Source of the DNA: Lachnospiraceae bacterium | GTDB lineage: Bacteria; Bacillota; Clostridia; Lachnospirales; Lachnospiraceae | Reading direction: 5' to 3' | Assembly (NCBI GenBank): GCA_009774375.1 | Contig: VSNO01000152.1 | Span: 1 to 10,710 of the forward strand | Length of the DNA stretch: 10,710 nt | In this document: positions 1 to 6,591 of the stretch, piece after piece | Position numbering within the stretch: the first letter of the stretch is position 1 | Layout: every line of letters starts with the position of its first letter | The notes under the pieces: generated by a model | What the model was told of the DNA's origin: nothing | Database searches by the model: none | The model's input: only the letters and a program-made list of their open reading frames with translations | Program-made: the position numbers and the translations under genes

Positions 1-299
1 TGGACGCTCGCGTCGACCTCCCGGATATTTGCCACGACCTGGTACCCAAGTCCCTCTCCCTGGGAGGCGCCCTTCACAAGTCCTCCGATATCGACAAACT
101 CGATCACCGCCTGCGTCACCTTCTTTGTGTGATACAGCTCACCAAGAAGCCTGATCCGCTCGTCCGGCACTGTCACAACACCCACATTCGGGTCGATCGT
201 ACAGAAAGGATAGTTCGCTGATTCAGCGCCTGCCTTTGTCAATGAATTAAATAATGTACTCTTCCCTACGTTCGGAAGTCCGACGATTCCTAGCTTCAT
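1..299 (-). CDS. ychF: YchF/OLA1-family GTPase, N-terminal part (truncated by window edge)
   Basis: The visible 99 residues start MKLGIVGLPNVGKSTLF, the Walker A (G1) loop typical of YchF, a TRAFAC-class P-loop ATPase/GTPase that associates with ribosomes and is linked to stress responses. The segment NYPFCTIDPNVGVV and the later FVDIGGLVKGASQGEGLG correspond to the family's G2 region and G3 region. The gene runs off the left edge, so the coiled-coil and TGS domains are not visible. The start ATG at 297-299 is preceded by a perfect AAGGAGG at 312-318. It is separated from rpe by 123 bases with a possible promoter of its own. The G3 region differs slightly from what I remember of the family: DIGG instead of DIAG, GEGLGYQVV instead of GEGLGNxFL, and DASVH instead of DAIVH. 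Family assignment is firm; exact role in this organism is inferred. Confidence 0.93.
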   Translation of the reverse strand, partial: MKLGIVGLPNVGKSTLFNSLTKAGAESANYPFCTIDPNVGVVTVPDERIRLLGELYHTKKVTQAVIEFVDIGGLVKGASQGEGLGYQVVANIREVDASV

Positions 300-422
300 T
301 TCTATCTATATCCTCCTTAAAACCCCTGATCTTATGCATTTTTCGATAATCAATATTTTATTACAGCACCACTTCCGCACCAATTTTGTAAAAGCTATAC
401 CGTTTCCTCACTTCTCGTCCGC
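300..422 (-). promoter_or_regulatory. ychF leader with possible sigma-A promoter
   Basis: This gap between rpe and ychF is A+T-rich. On the minus strand a TAAAAT -10 (355-360) lies 17 bases downstream of TTGGTG (378-383). The -10 matches five of six consensus positions and the -35 only three. The ychF ribosome binding site AAGGAGG sits at 312-318, seven bases before the next codon region of the start. I see no clear hairpin plus T-run after the rpe stop, so read-through from the upstream operon is possible. Confidence 0.35.
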
Positions 423-1073
423 CTATGACATGCGCTTTAAAAATTCCCTGACATTCGCCTCAATGTCGCCCTTAAAGATCGCGGATCCTGTGACGATCAC
501 ATTGGCGCCCGCCACAAGGTTCATCTCCAGATTGGAGAGTGTCACACCGCCGTCGATCTCCAGCTTCACATCCAGACAGTTCTGATCGATGAGGCGGCGC
601 ACTTCCTTGATCTTGTCAATACAATCAATGATGTACGCCTGCCCGCCAAAACCAGGACGCACAGTCATCACGAGCACCATGTCCACCATTTTGATGTAGG
701 GGAGCGCTGCACTCACCGGCGTCTCGGGATTGATGGCAATGCCTGTCTTCGCTCCGAGCGACCTGATCTTTTCGAGTGTCTCCGGAATACAGTCGCACGC
801 TTCCACATGTATGGTGATACCGTCCGCCCCCAGCCGGATCAGCTCCTCTATATAACGTTCCGGTTCCGCCACCATCATATGCACATCCATAAAAAGCTTC
901 GACCGCTTCCGCACGCTCTCGAGCACCGGCATACCAAAGGATATGGACGGCACAAACATCCCATCCATGACATCGATGTGCAGATACGGCGCTCCCGCCT
1001 TCTCCACAAGCTCCACCTGTCTGCCAAGCTCCCAGAAATCAGCCGCCAGTATTGAGGGACATAGATAATTCAT
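423..1073 (-). CDS. rpe: Ribulose-phosphate 3-epimerase
   Basis: Cytosolic TIM-barrel enzyme that interconverts D-ribulose 5-phosphate and D-xylulose 5-phosphate in the pentose phosphate pathway. At 216 residues it has the usual family length. Visible motifs run in order: PSILAADF (6-13), HIDVMDG (32-38), FVPSISFG (40-47), DVHMM (63-67), GIAINPETP (111-119), VMTVRPGFGGQ (135-145), EIDGG (172-176) and GSAIF near the C-terminus. The expected metal ligands and catalytic acids are present: H32, D34, H65 and D174. The ATG lies two bases after the rsgA stop, and its strong AAAGGAGG (1085-1092) is inside the last rsgA codons, which suggests translational coupling. It is the last gene of the stp-prkC-rsgA-rpe group; in relatives a thiamine pyrophosphokinase often follows, but here the next gene is ychF. 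Confidence 0.97.
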   Translation of the reverse strand: MNYLCPSILAADFWELGRQVELVEKAGAPYLHIDVMDGMFVPSISFGMPVLESVRKRSKLFMDVHMMVAEPERYIEELIRLGADGITIHVEACDCIPETLEKIRSLGAKTGIAINPETPVSAALPYIKMVDMVLVMTVRPGFGGQAYIIDCIDKIKEVRRLIDQNCLDVKLEIDGGVTLSNLEMNLVAGANVIVTGSAIFKGDIEANVREFLKRMS

Positions 1074-1075
1074 AA

Positions 1076-1960
1076 TCAGTATTTCCTCCTTTCTTTCTCT
1101 TTTAACTCTTCATAAAACGAAACATAATTATCATACCGTATCCTGCTGACCTGCCCCATCTCCAAAGCCTCCCGCACGCCGCACACCGGTTCATGGATAT
1201 GGGCGCAGGGCGTGAACCTGCAGTTCGCCCCATACGGTTCAAACTCTGGATAGTAGCCCTGCAGCGCTTCTTTTTCCATGTCAAACAGGGACAGTGAACT
1301 AAAACCCGGTGTATCCATGATATACGTGTCGCCGGACACTGCGATCAGCTCCGAGTGGCGCGTCGTATGCTTTCCCCGCGCGATCTTTTCACTGATCTCC
1401 CCTGTCTCCATCTGCCGGTCCCCCTGCAGACAGTTTACCAGCGAAGACTTTCCCACACCGCTTGGTCCTGCCACCGCTGTGGTCTTCGCGCAGAGCACCT
1501 CTGCCAGCTGACCGATCCCCTCCTGCTGCACGGCACTCGCGAACAAGACCCGGCAGCCACTGTTTTCATAGATCCGCGCGATCCGTTCCCTCTGTGCCTG
1601 ATCCGAGAGATCCTGCTTGTTAAAACATATAATGCAGTTTAATCCCTGCTGGCGCATCATGATCAGAAAACGATCCAGCAGATTGAAATTCGGCTCCGGC
1701 TTCGTGACGGCAAAGATCAGCAGCGCCTGGTCAATATTTGCGACAGCCGGCCGTATGAGTTCACTCCGGCGCGGAAGGATCCGCATGATGTTCCCCTCAC
1801 GGTCCCCTGCATGCGTGACCTCGATCTCGACATCATCGCCCACGAGCGGCTTGATCTTCTCTTTTCTGAATATTCCTTTTGCCCTGCATTCATAAACTGT
1901 CCCATCCGGGACATGAACATAGTAAAAACCAGCGATTCCCTTTATTATCTTCCCCTGCAT
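1076..1960 (-). CDS. rsgA: Ribosome small-subunit-dependent GTPase RsgA
   Basis: Circularly permuted GTPase (also YjeQ/CpgA) that helps late maturation of the 30S subunit. The 294 residues show the permuted order of GTPase motifs: G4 NKQD at 114-117 comes before G1 GPSGVGKSS at 165-173, G2-like ARGKHTT at 194-200 and G3 DTPGF at 216-220. An N-terminal OB-fold region (about 1-70) precedes the GTPase core. The C-terminal zinc motif is complete: C247, C252, H254 and C260 in the CRFTPCAHIHEPVC stretch. The start is ATG at 1958-1960, nine bases after the prkC stop, with a weak GGCAGGG binding site overlapping that stop, so translation is probably coupled to prkC. In Bacillus subtilis the homologue CpgA is a reported substrate of PrkC, which fits the gene pairing; whether that holds here is inference. 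Confidence 0.97.
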   Translation of the reverse strand: MQGKIIKGIAGFYYVHVPDGTVYECRAKGIFRKEKIKPLVGDDVEIEVTHAGDREGNIMRILPRRSELIRPAVANIDQALLIFAVTKPEPNFNLLDRFLIMMRQQGLNCIICFNKQDLSDQAQRERIARIYENSGCRVLFASAVQQEGIGQLAEVLCAKTTAVAGPSGVGKSSLVNCLQGDRQMETGEISEKIARGKHTTRHSELIAVSGDTYIMDTPGFSSLSLFDMEKEALQGYYPEFEPYGANCRFTPCAHIHEPVCGVREALEMGQVSRIRYDNYVSFYEELKEKERRKY

Positions 1961-1969
1961 AAACCCTGC

Positions 1970-4516
1970 CTATGTCTCGTTTTTTGTAAATTGTACATTC
2001 TGTCTGGTCTGTGTCACCTGCGGGCTCACCTGCGTCGTCTGGTTCCCGTCTGCATCCGTGACGAGCTCCTCCATATTTTTCAGATACGTGATGATCACGA
2101 TCCCATACGCCGTCGGACTCGTAAAATTACTTAAGTTGATGGATACGGGAAAAGCTGTCACATTCTGTGAATACCACAACTGCTGACTCCCATCGGAAGT
2201 TGTGAGAATGACCTCCGCGTTTCCTCCGATATAATCCTCCGGTGCCTGCACCATGAGACTACAATTATAAGTCGAAACTCCGTTTCCGATACTTACCTTT
2301 AAGTCAACCGATGTGCCTGCACTGACATTCGTACCAGCCTCGTAACTCTGATAACAGATCTGCCCCTCGGGATAATCCGAATCATAGGTCTCCTCAACCG
2401 CATTCACCACGAGTCCTGCCGCCTCCAATGTGCTGACAGCCGCCTCCTTCGAATTCCCCAGCACCTCGGGCATACGGACTTCCACGTTGTCACTGCCTTT
2501 GCTCAGCACGATCGTAACTTCCGAGTCGATCGGCGCTATGGTGTTTCCCTCCGGAGACTGCGCGATGATCGTTCCCTTCGCGTACTCCGCCGAATACTCG
2601 TCTGTCTTTACAACCTTAAAGCCGCCCTCCACCAGAGCCGCAGTCCCCTCTGCTTCCGACATTCCCTCCACAGACGGCACATGGATTCCATCCGATCCGG
2701 CACTGACCGTGAGCACGATCGTCGTATTCATGAGGATCTTGTCGTTGGCGAGCACAGTCTGCCCATCCTCCAGCGCAGCAGACAAGACCTGGTTCTTGGG
2801 ATATTGCGTGGTCTCGACAAATGTGGTCTTGTATCCCAGCCCGACAGAGTTCAGGGCAGACTTAACCTCATCAATATCGTGTCCCTCAAACTCCGGCATG
2901 ACTGCCCTCTCAGCACTGTCGCCGCTGCTGCTCTCGTTCTGCGCAGGCAGCTTTCCGATCTGTCCGAAGATTCCCGTCGCCTGTCCCACAAAATACAAAA
3001 GAATGCATCCGATCACCACTGCCGCGATCACCGTGAGCACAGTTGTCAGTCTCTCTGCCTTTGGATTATAATCATACTCATTCTTTCCGAGGTTCTCAGG
3101 ATAGTCATAATCGTCATACACATACCCGCCATCGCGCACGTTCTGCCGGTTGACAGACTCCTGCGCATAATCCTCCTCGTAGTAATCGTATTTCTGTTCC
3201 TTCTTGTTCTGTTTTGCACTGGACTGCTTTACTTTCTTTTTTTTGGTTTTCCGGTTCGGCTTTTTTTCTGTTTTCTTTGTATCAGTACCAGTGCCTGCAC
3301 TGTCATAGCGGATATCATCCGATACCTTCGATGCCTTCTGCCGGTTATTCCGCGCCGGCCGCTCCACACTTTCCTCGGCGTAATAATCATTGTCCTCATA
3401 ATAGGGCGTCTCATAGGTCTCTGCAGCATCATAATCATCGTAATTCTGACCGCTGCTCTTTCTCCTGGCAGCCACTGGCTTGATCTGATCAGGGATCGCC
3501 TCCAGATCCTCCTCGTCCGCATAAGTCTCCCTGCGGGGCACCCTGTCCTGCCACACGGTATCCAGCACCGCCGGCATAGGGATCGGCTCCGGCGCCGGTG
3601 GCGCTGGCGGGCTGGCGGGCTGAACATTTGACACAGGAGCAACGACCTTCGTCTTGCCTGCTTCATCCTCCGTATCCACCTGAGCGATCACGGCATCCGG
3701 ATTGATCAGCGAATGTTTCAGATCCGCTATCATCTCGGCCATGTTCTGATACCGCCTGTCCGGACTTTTCTGCGTACACTTCATCACAATGTTTTCCACA
3801 CTTAACGGTATCTCAGGAACAAACTCCCTCATAGACGGCATCGGATTCTGTATATGTTTGATAGCGATCGCCACCGTCGTGTCCCCGTTGAAAGGCACAC
3901 GTCCTGTGAGCATCTCAAAGATCGTGACGCCCAGCGAATAGATATCACTCTTCTCATCTGAGAAACCGCCTCTTGCCTGTTCGGGCGAGGTATAATGGAC
4001 CGACCCCATCACATTGGATGTGAGGGTATTGCTCGACGCCGCCTTTGCTATACCAAAATCTGTTACTTTGACCTTCCCTTCCTTGGATATGATAATATTC
4101 TGCGGCTTGATATCCCTATGTATGATATGGTTATTGTGTGCCGCCTCGATTCCCATCGCCACCTGAATCGCGATACTGATCGCTTCCTTTGTGGTGAGTC
4201 TGACTTTTTTCTCAATATACTTTTTGAGCGTGATGCCTTCCACAAGCTCCATCACGATATAGTGGATCCCTTCCTCCTCGCCTACATCATATACATTCAC
4301 AATGTTCGGGTGCATGAGCCCGGCAGCAGCCTGCGCCTCCACCCGAAACTTTGACACAAAATTCCTGTTCTCTGAAAACTCCTGTTTCAAAACTTTCACA
4401 GCGACAAAACGATTCAGCTTCTGATCTTTTGCCTTATATACATCTGACATCCCGCCCGTACCGATCTTCTCAAGCACCTCATAACGGCCGCCTATCAGCA
4501 TTCCCAACTTAATCAT
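1970..4516 (-). CDS. prkC: PASTA-domain Ser/Thr protein kinase (PrkC/PknB family)
   Basis: Membrane Ser/Thr kinase of 848 residues that senses cell-wall fragments and phosphorylates proteins of growth, division and germination. Kinase domain about 10-272: glycine loop GTGGMSDV (19-26), K41 in VAVKV, HRDIKPQN (133-140, catalytic D135), DFG (153-155), and a Thr/Ser-rich activation loop ending SPEQARG (177-183). A 217-residue low-complexity linker (273-489) follows, then one membrane helix (about 490-511) and three PASTA repeats (539-607, 610-674, 677-743) outside the cell. A final domain of about 100 residues (747-848) resembles the extra Ig-like C-terminal domain of B. subtilis PrkC. I chose ATG 4514-4516 (MIKLGMLIGGRYEV) because GGAGGT lies just upstream; an in-frame ATG eight codons earlier has no binding site. 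Its first eight bases overlap the end of stp, in the sequence ATGATTAA. Confidence 0.96.
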   Translation of the reverse strand: MIKLGMLIGGRYEVLEKIGTGGMSDVYKAKDQKLNRFVAVKVLKQEFSENRNFVSKFRVEAQAAAGLMHPNIVNVYDVGEEEGIHYIVMELVEGITLKKYIEKKVRLTTKEAISIAIQVAMGIEAAHNNHIIHRDIKPQNIIISKEGKVKVTDFGIAKAASSNTLTSNVMGSVHYTSPEQARGGFSDEKSDIYSLGVTIFEMLTGRVPFNGDTTVAIAIKHIQNPMPSMREFVPEIPLSVENIVMKCTQKSPDRRYQNMAEMIADLKHSLINPDAVIAQVDTEDEAGKTKVVAPVSNVQPASPPAPPAPEPIPMPAVLDTVWQDRVPRRETYADEEDLEAIPDQIKPVAARRKSSGQNYDDYDAAETYETPYYEDNDYYAEESVERPARNNRQKASKVSDDIRYDSAGTGTDTKKTEKKPNRKTKKKKVKQSSAKQNKKEQKYDYYEEDYAQESVNRQNVRDGGYVYDDYDYPENLGKNEYDYNPKAERLTTVLTVIAAVVIGCILLYFVGQATGIFGQIGKLPAQNESSSGDSAERAVMPEFEGHDIDEVKSALNSVGLGYKTTFVETTQYPKNQVLSAALEDGQTVLANDKILMNTTIVLTVSAGSDGIHVPSVEGMSEAEGTAALVEGGFKVVKTDEYSAEYAKGTIIAQSPEGNTIAPIDSEVTIVLSKGSDNVEVRMPEVLGNSKEAAVSTLEAAGLVVNAVEETYDSDYPEGQICYQSYEAGTNVSAGTSVDLKVSIGNGVSTYNCSLMVQAPEDYIGGNAEVILTTSDGSQQLWYSQNVTAFPVSINLSNFTSPTAYGIVIITYLKNMEELVTDADGNQTTQVSPQVTQTRQNVQFTKNET
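3050..3700 (-). other. Low-complexity Tyr/Asp/Glu- and Lys-rich linker of PrkC
   Basis: These codons encode PrkC residues 273-489, between the kinase domain and the membrane helix. The order is: a Pro-rich part (about 298-316), a Tyr/acid-rich block (359-385), a strongly basic Lys-rich block (413-442) and a second Tyr/acid-rich block (443-479). A short motif is repeated around the basic block: YYAEESVER at 378-386 and DYAQESVNR at 449-457. The segment faces the cytoplasm if the usual topology holds. No folded domain is recognisable. Confidence 0.75.
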
Positions 4517-5249
4517 CCTGACCTCCAAACGGTTCCACAAGAACCACAGCTATATTATCCCGCCCGCCATTCTCATTGGCAGCCTCGATCAGACGCTTTC
4601 CAGCCTGCTCCAGGCTGCCGCTGCCAGCAATAATCCTGTGTATCTCATCATCTTTCAGCATATTGGTAAGTCCGTCTGTGCAGAGCAGCAGTTTTTCCGT
4701 CGGTCCGATATGTACATCAAAAAAATCCACAAGAACATACTCTTTGACGCCGACTGCTCTTGTGATGATATTCTTATCCGGGTGTATCCTCGCCGCTTCC
4801 CTGTCAATGCCGCCCATGTCCACCATCTCCTCGACGAGCGAGTGATCCTTTGTGATCTGGGTGATAAAATCATTGATGATGTACATTCTGCTGTCACCTA
4901 CGTTTGCCACCGTGACATGGCTTCCCTCGAAAGTGACTGCCACAAACGTCGTACCCATCCCCTTATATTTTCTGTCCTGTCTGGATATCTTATTGATGTG
5001 CGTATTGGCATCATCGATCGCCTTCTGCAGGATATTTTCCGCATCATACTCGTCCGTATAGCGTTCGATCACCGATACCGCCTTGTCAACCGCATGCTTT
5101 GACGCATAATCTCCCGCGTTATGTCCTCCCATACCATCAGCCACAATAAAAAGGTTTGGAAGATTTCCCACCGGCCTATCCGAAGTAAACAGGTAATCCT
5201 CGTTTATTTCCCTTCTCCTGCCAACATCCGTTATAGAAAATAACTTCAC
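4509..5249 (-). CDS. stp: PP2C-type Ser/Thr protein phosphatase (PrpC/Stp)
   Basis: Cytosolic Mn/Mg-dependent PPM-family phosphatase, the usual partner that reverses PrkC phosphorylation. With a GTG start it has 246 residues, normal for bacterial PrpC. Metal-binding acids are all visible: D18 in the REINED motif, D38 with G39 in VADGMGGH, D192 in CTDGL, and D231 in GGRDNIA; VGDSR (117-121) is also typical. I chose GTG 5247-5249 (VKLFSITDVGRRRE, equivalent to MKLF...) because GGAGGAG (5255-5261) stands five bases upstream. An in-frame ATG at 5262-5264 overlaps that site, and a further ATG at 5313-5315 only adds residues atypical of the family. It is first in the operon, with a good promoter about 70 bases upstream, and overlaps prkC by eight bases. 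Confidence 0.96.
   Translation of the reverse strand: MKLFSITDVGRRREINEDYLFTSDRPVGNLPNLFIVADGMGGHNAGDYASKHAVDKAVSVIERYTDEYDAENILQKAIDDANTHINKISRQDRKYKGMGTTFVAVTFEGSHVTVANVGDSRMYIINDFITQITKDHSLVEEMVDMGGIDREAARIHPDKNIITRAVGVKEYVLVDFFDVHIGPTEKLLLCTDGLTNMLKDDEIHRIIAGSGSLEQAGKRLIEAANENGGRDNIAVVLVEPFGGQDD
4521..4526 (-). promoter_or_regulatory. Ribosome binding site that sets the prkC start
   Basis: GGAGGT inside the last codons of stp, four bases before the ATG at 4514-4516. It supports that ATG over the in-frame ATG at 4538-4540, which lies upstream of this site. Confidence 0.75.
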
Positions 5250-5254
5250 TTTTT

Positions 5255-5261
5255 CTCCTCC
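5255..5261 (-). promoter_or_regulatory. Ribosome binding site that sets the stp GTG start
   Basis: GGAGGAG followed by five A residues and then GTG at 5247-5249. The in-frame ATG at 5262-5264 directly abuts this motif on its upstream side, so it cannot use it. Confidence 0.75.
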
Positions 5262-5325
5262 CATCAGTGGAAATCCATGACATTCCCATATCCTCACCGC
5301 TCCGAAAATTTCCACATTTCCTTAT

Positions 5326-5354
5326 ATATTAGCACATATGGCGCCTTAATTCAA
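5326..5354 (-). promoter_or_regulatory. Sigma-A-type promoter for stp-prkC-rsgA-rpe
   Basis: On the minus strand TTGAAT (5349-5354) is separated by exactly 17 bases from TAATAT (5326-5331), and TGC just before the -10 gives an extended -10 (TGn). Transcription would start near 5319, leaving a leader of about 70 bases before the stp GTG. It sits immediately downstream of the hairpin at 5384-5434, as expected at an operon border. Confidence 0.65.
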
Positions 5355-5383
5355 GAATCAATGCATTTGTGTTTCAATATAAC

Positions 5384-5434
5384 AAGAAATCTGATGTACG
5401 GTACAGCGCTCCTGTATCGGACATCAGATTTCTT
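5384..5434 (-). terminator. Long hairpin, probable terminator of the fmt-rlmN operon
   Basis: Two perfect 14-base arms, AAGAAATCTGATGT (5384-5397) and ACATCAGATTTCTT (5421-5434). Pairing continues inward through one A/G mismatch, then CG, GC, a G-T wobble and five more pairs (TACAG with CTGTA), around the five-base loop CGCTC at 5407-5411. The A-rich base of the stem becomes T-rich on the far side in both directions (minus strand: ATTTCTTGTTATATT), a weak U-tract. Its place between rlmN and the stp promoter supports termination, possibly in both directions. Confidence 0.55.
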
Positions 5435-5526
5435 CATATCACTTATTTTTCTTATCTTGCAAACGCTGAATATGTATGTTTCCTTTTAATTATGCTTGTT
5501 TTTGAAAATATACCTCTAAAACAGCA
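5435..5526. other. A+T-rich spacer between rlmN and the hairpin
   Basis: Part of the 290-base gap between rlmN and stp (5250-5539), whose other contents are the promoter and hairpin listed separately. I see no gene, RNA motif or convincing promoter in this part. Confidence 0.4.
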
Positions 5527-5560
5527 CATGGGATCCGCATCATTCGGATCCGATCCCATG
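5527..5560. repeat. Nested palindromes across the rlmN stop codon
   Basis: Two inverted repeats share bases: CATGGGATC (5527-5535) with GATCCCATG (5552-5560), and GGATCCG (5531-5537) with CGGATCC (5545-5551) around a seven-base loop. They cannot both form at once. The rlmN stop codon (5540-5542) is in the loop. On the minus strand TGTGCTGTTTTAG follows, so a weak terminator or mRNA 3'-end structure is possible. Confidence 0.45.
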
Positions 5561-6571
5561 ACGCCGCCGCAGCTGCCCGCACGCACCGTCGATGTCCCTC
5601 CCCATCTCGCGCCGGATCGTGGCGTTGATGTGTCTCTTTTCCAATTTTTTCTGAAAACGCAGGACATCCTTCCGCTCCGACCCCACATAATCGCGCTCTT
5701 TGATCGGGTTGACCGGGATCAGATTGACATGGCAGTTTAACCCATCGATTAGCCTGCACAGATTTTCGGCATCCTCGTCTGTGTCGTTGACACCGCCCAC
5801 GAGGCTGTACTCAAATGTGACACGCCTGCCTGTCTGGTCAAAATAATAACGGCAGGCGTCGATGACCTCACTGATATCATATCGATTGGCGACCGGCATC
5901 AGTTCCCGCCGTTTTTCCTGTGTGGAACCGTGAAGTGACAGCGCCAGTGTGATCTGCAGCTTCTGATCCGCAAGACGTTTCATATACTCCACGATACCGC
6001 ACGTTGAGACCGTGATGTTTCTCTGGCTGATATTCAGTCCGTTTTCATCGGTAACCATATGTATGAACCGCAGCAGATTGTCATAGTTGTCGAGCGGCTC
6101 ACCAGTTCCCATCACGACAACGTTGGACACGCGTTCTCCTGTACTTCTCGATATGGCATAGATCTGGTCGAGCATCTCCGACGGTGTGAGATTTCTCTCC
6201 AGGCCGTCGAGCGTCGAGGCGCAGAACCGGCATCCCATACGGCAGCCGACCTGCGAGGAGATACAGACCGAATTGCCGTGGTGATACTGCATCCAGACAC
6301 TTTCGACAAGATTGCCGTCCGCAAGTTCAAATAAATATTTTTTCGTTCCATCAAGTCCGGATGTCTGAACAGTCACTTCCTTCAAGGATATGTACTCATA
6401 ATCTTCAGAAAGCTTTTCGCGCAGATCCTTGGGCAGATTTGTCATCTCGCCATAGCTCCGCGCCAGCTTCACGTGCATCCATTCGTACAATTGCTTTGCA
6501 CGGTATGGCTTCTCGCCCAGCTTCACGACCTCCGTCTTCAGTTCGTCCAGTGACAATGATTTTATATCCAT
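5540..6571 (-). CDS. rlmN: Dual-specificity 23S rRNA (A2503)-C2 / tRNA (A37)-C2 methyltransferase RlmN
   Basis: Radical-SAM methyltransferase that makes 2-methyladenosine at A2503 of 23S rRNA and, in some bacteria, at A37 of tRNAs, using a methyl-cysteine intermediate. The 343 residues are full length. The [4Fe-4S] motif is CRMGCRFC with C110, C114 and C117; the SAM-binding GTGEPLDNYDN is at 155-165. C103 matches the conserved cysteine upstream of the cluster and C331, in GRDIDGACGQL, matches the cysteine that carries the methyl group; E90 in LVESV is also conserved. There is no sign of Cfr-type resistance features that I can recognise. The ATG at 6569-6571 is 20 bases after the rsmB stop, with only weak Shine-Dalgarno matches (AGGG, AGG), so expression may depend on rsmB translation. 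It is last in the fmt operon, before the hairpin at 5384-5434. Confidence 0.97.
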   Translation of the reverse strand: MDIKSLSLDELKTEVVKLGEKPYRAKQLYEWMHVKLARSYGEMTNLPKDLREKLSEDYEYISLKEVTVQTSGLDGTKKYLFELADGNLVESVWMQYHHGNSVCISSQVGCRMGCRFCASTLDGLERNLTPSEMLDQIYAISRSTGERVSNVVVMGTGEPLDNYDNLLRFIHMVTDENGLNISQRNITVSTCGIVEYMKRLADQKLQITLALSLHGSTQEKRRELMPVANRYDISEVIDACRYYFDQTGRRVTFEYSLVGGVNDTDEDAENLCRLIDGLNCHVNLIPVNPIKERDYVGSERKDVLRFQKKLEKRHINATIRREMGRDIDGACGQLRRRHGIGSE

Positions 6572-6591
6572 TCTACCTATTCCCTATACTT

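Noticed and set aside
2430..3071. 213-codon Ser/Thr/Pro-rich open frame on the plus strand
   Set aside because: It is the antisense of the PASTA-repeat coding region; the repeat-like look comes from PASTA codons.
2681..3631. 316-codon open frame on the plus strand, rich in Ile, Leu and Arg
   Set aside because: It is antisense to prkC; its composition mirrors the GAT/GAC and TAT codons of the Tyr/Asp-rich linker, and it has no family signature.
5351..5437. Minus-strand 28-codon frame (MKKSDVRYRSAV onward) inside the rlmN-stp gap
   Set aside because: It reads through the long hairpin, has no good ribosome binding site, and its apparent structure follows from the inverted repeat.
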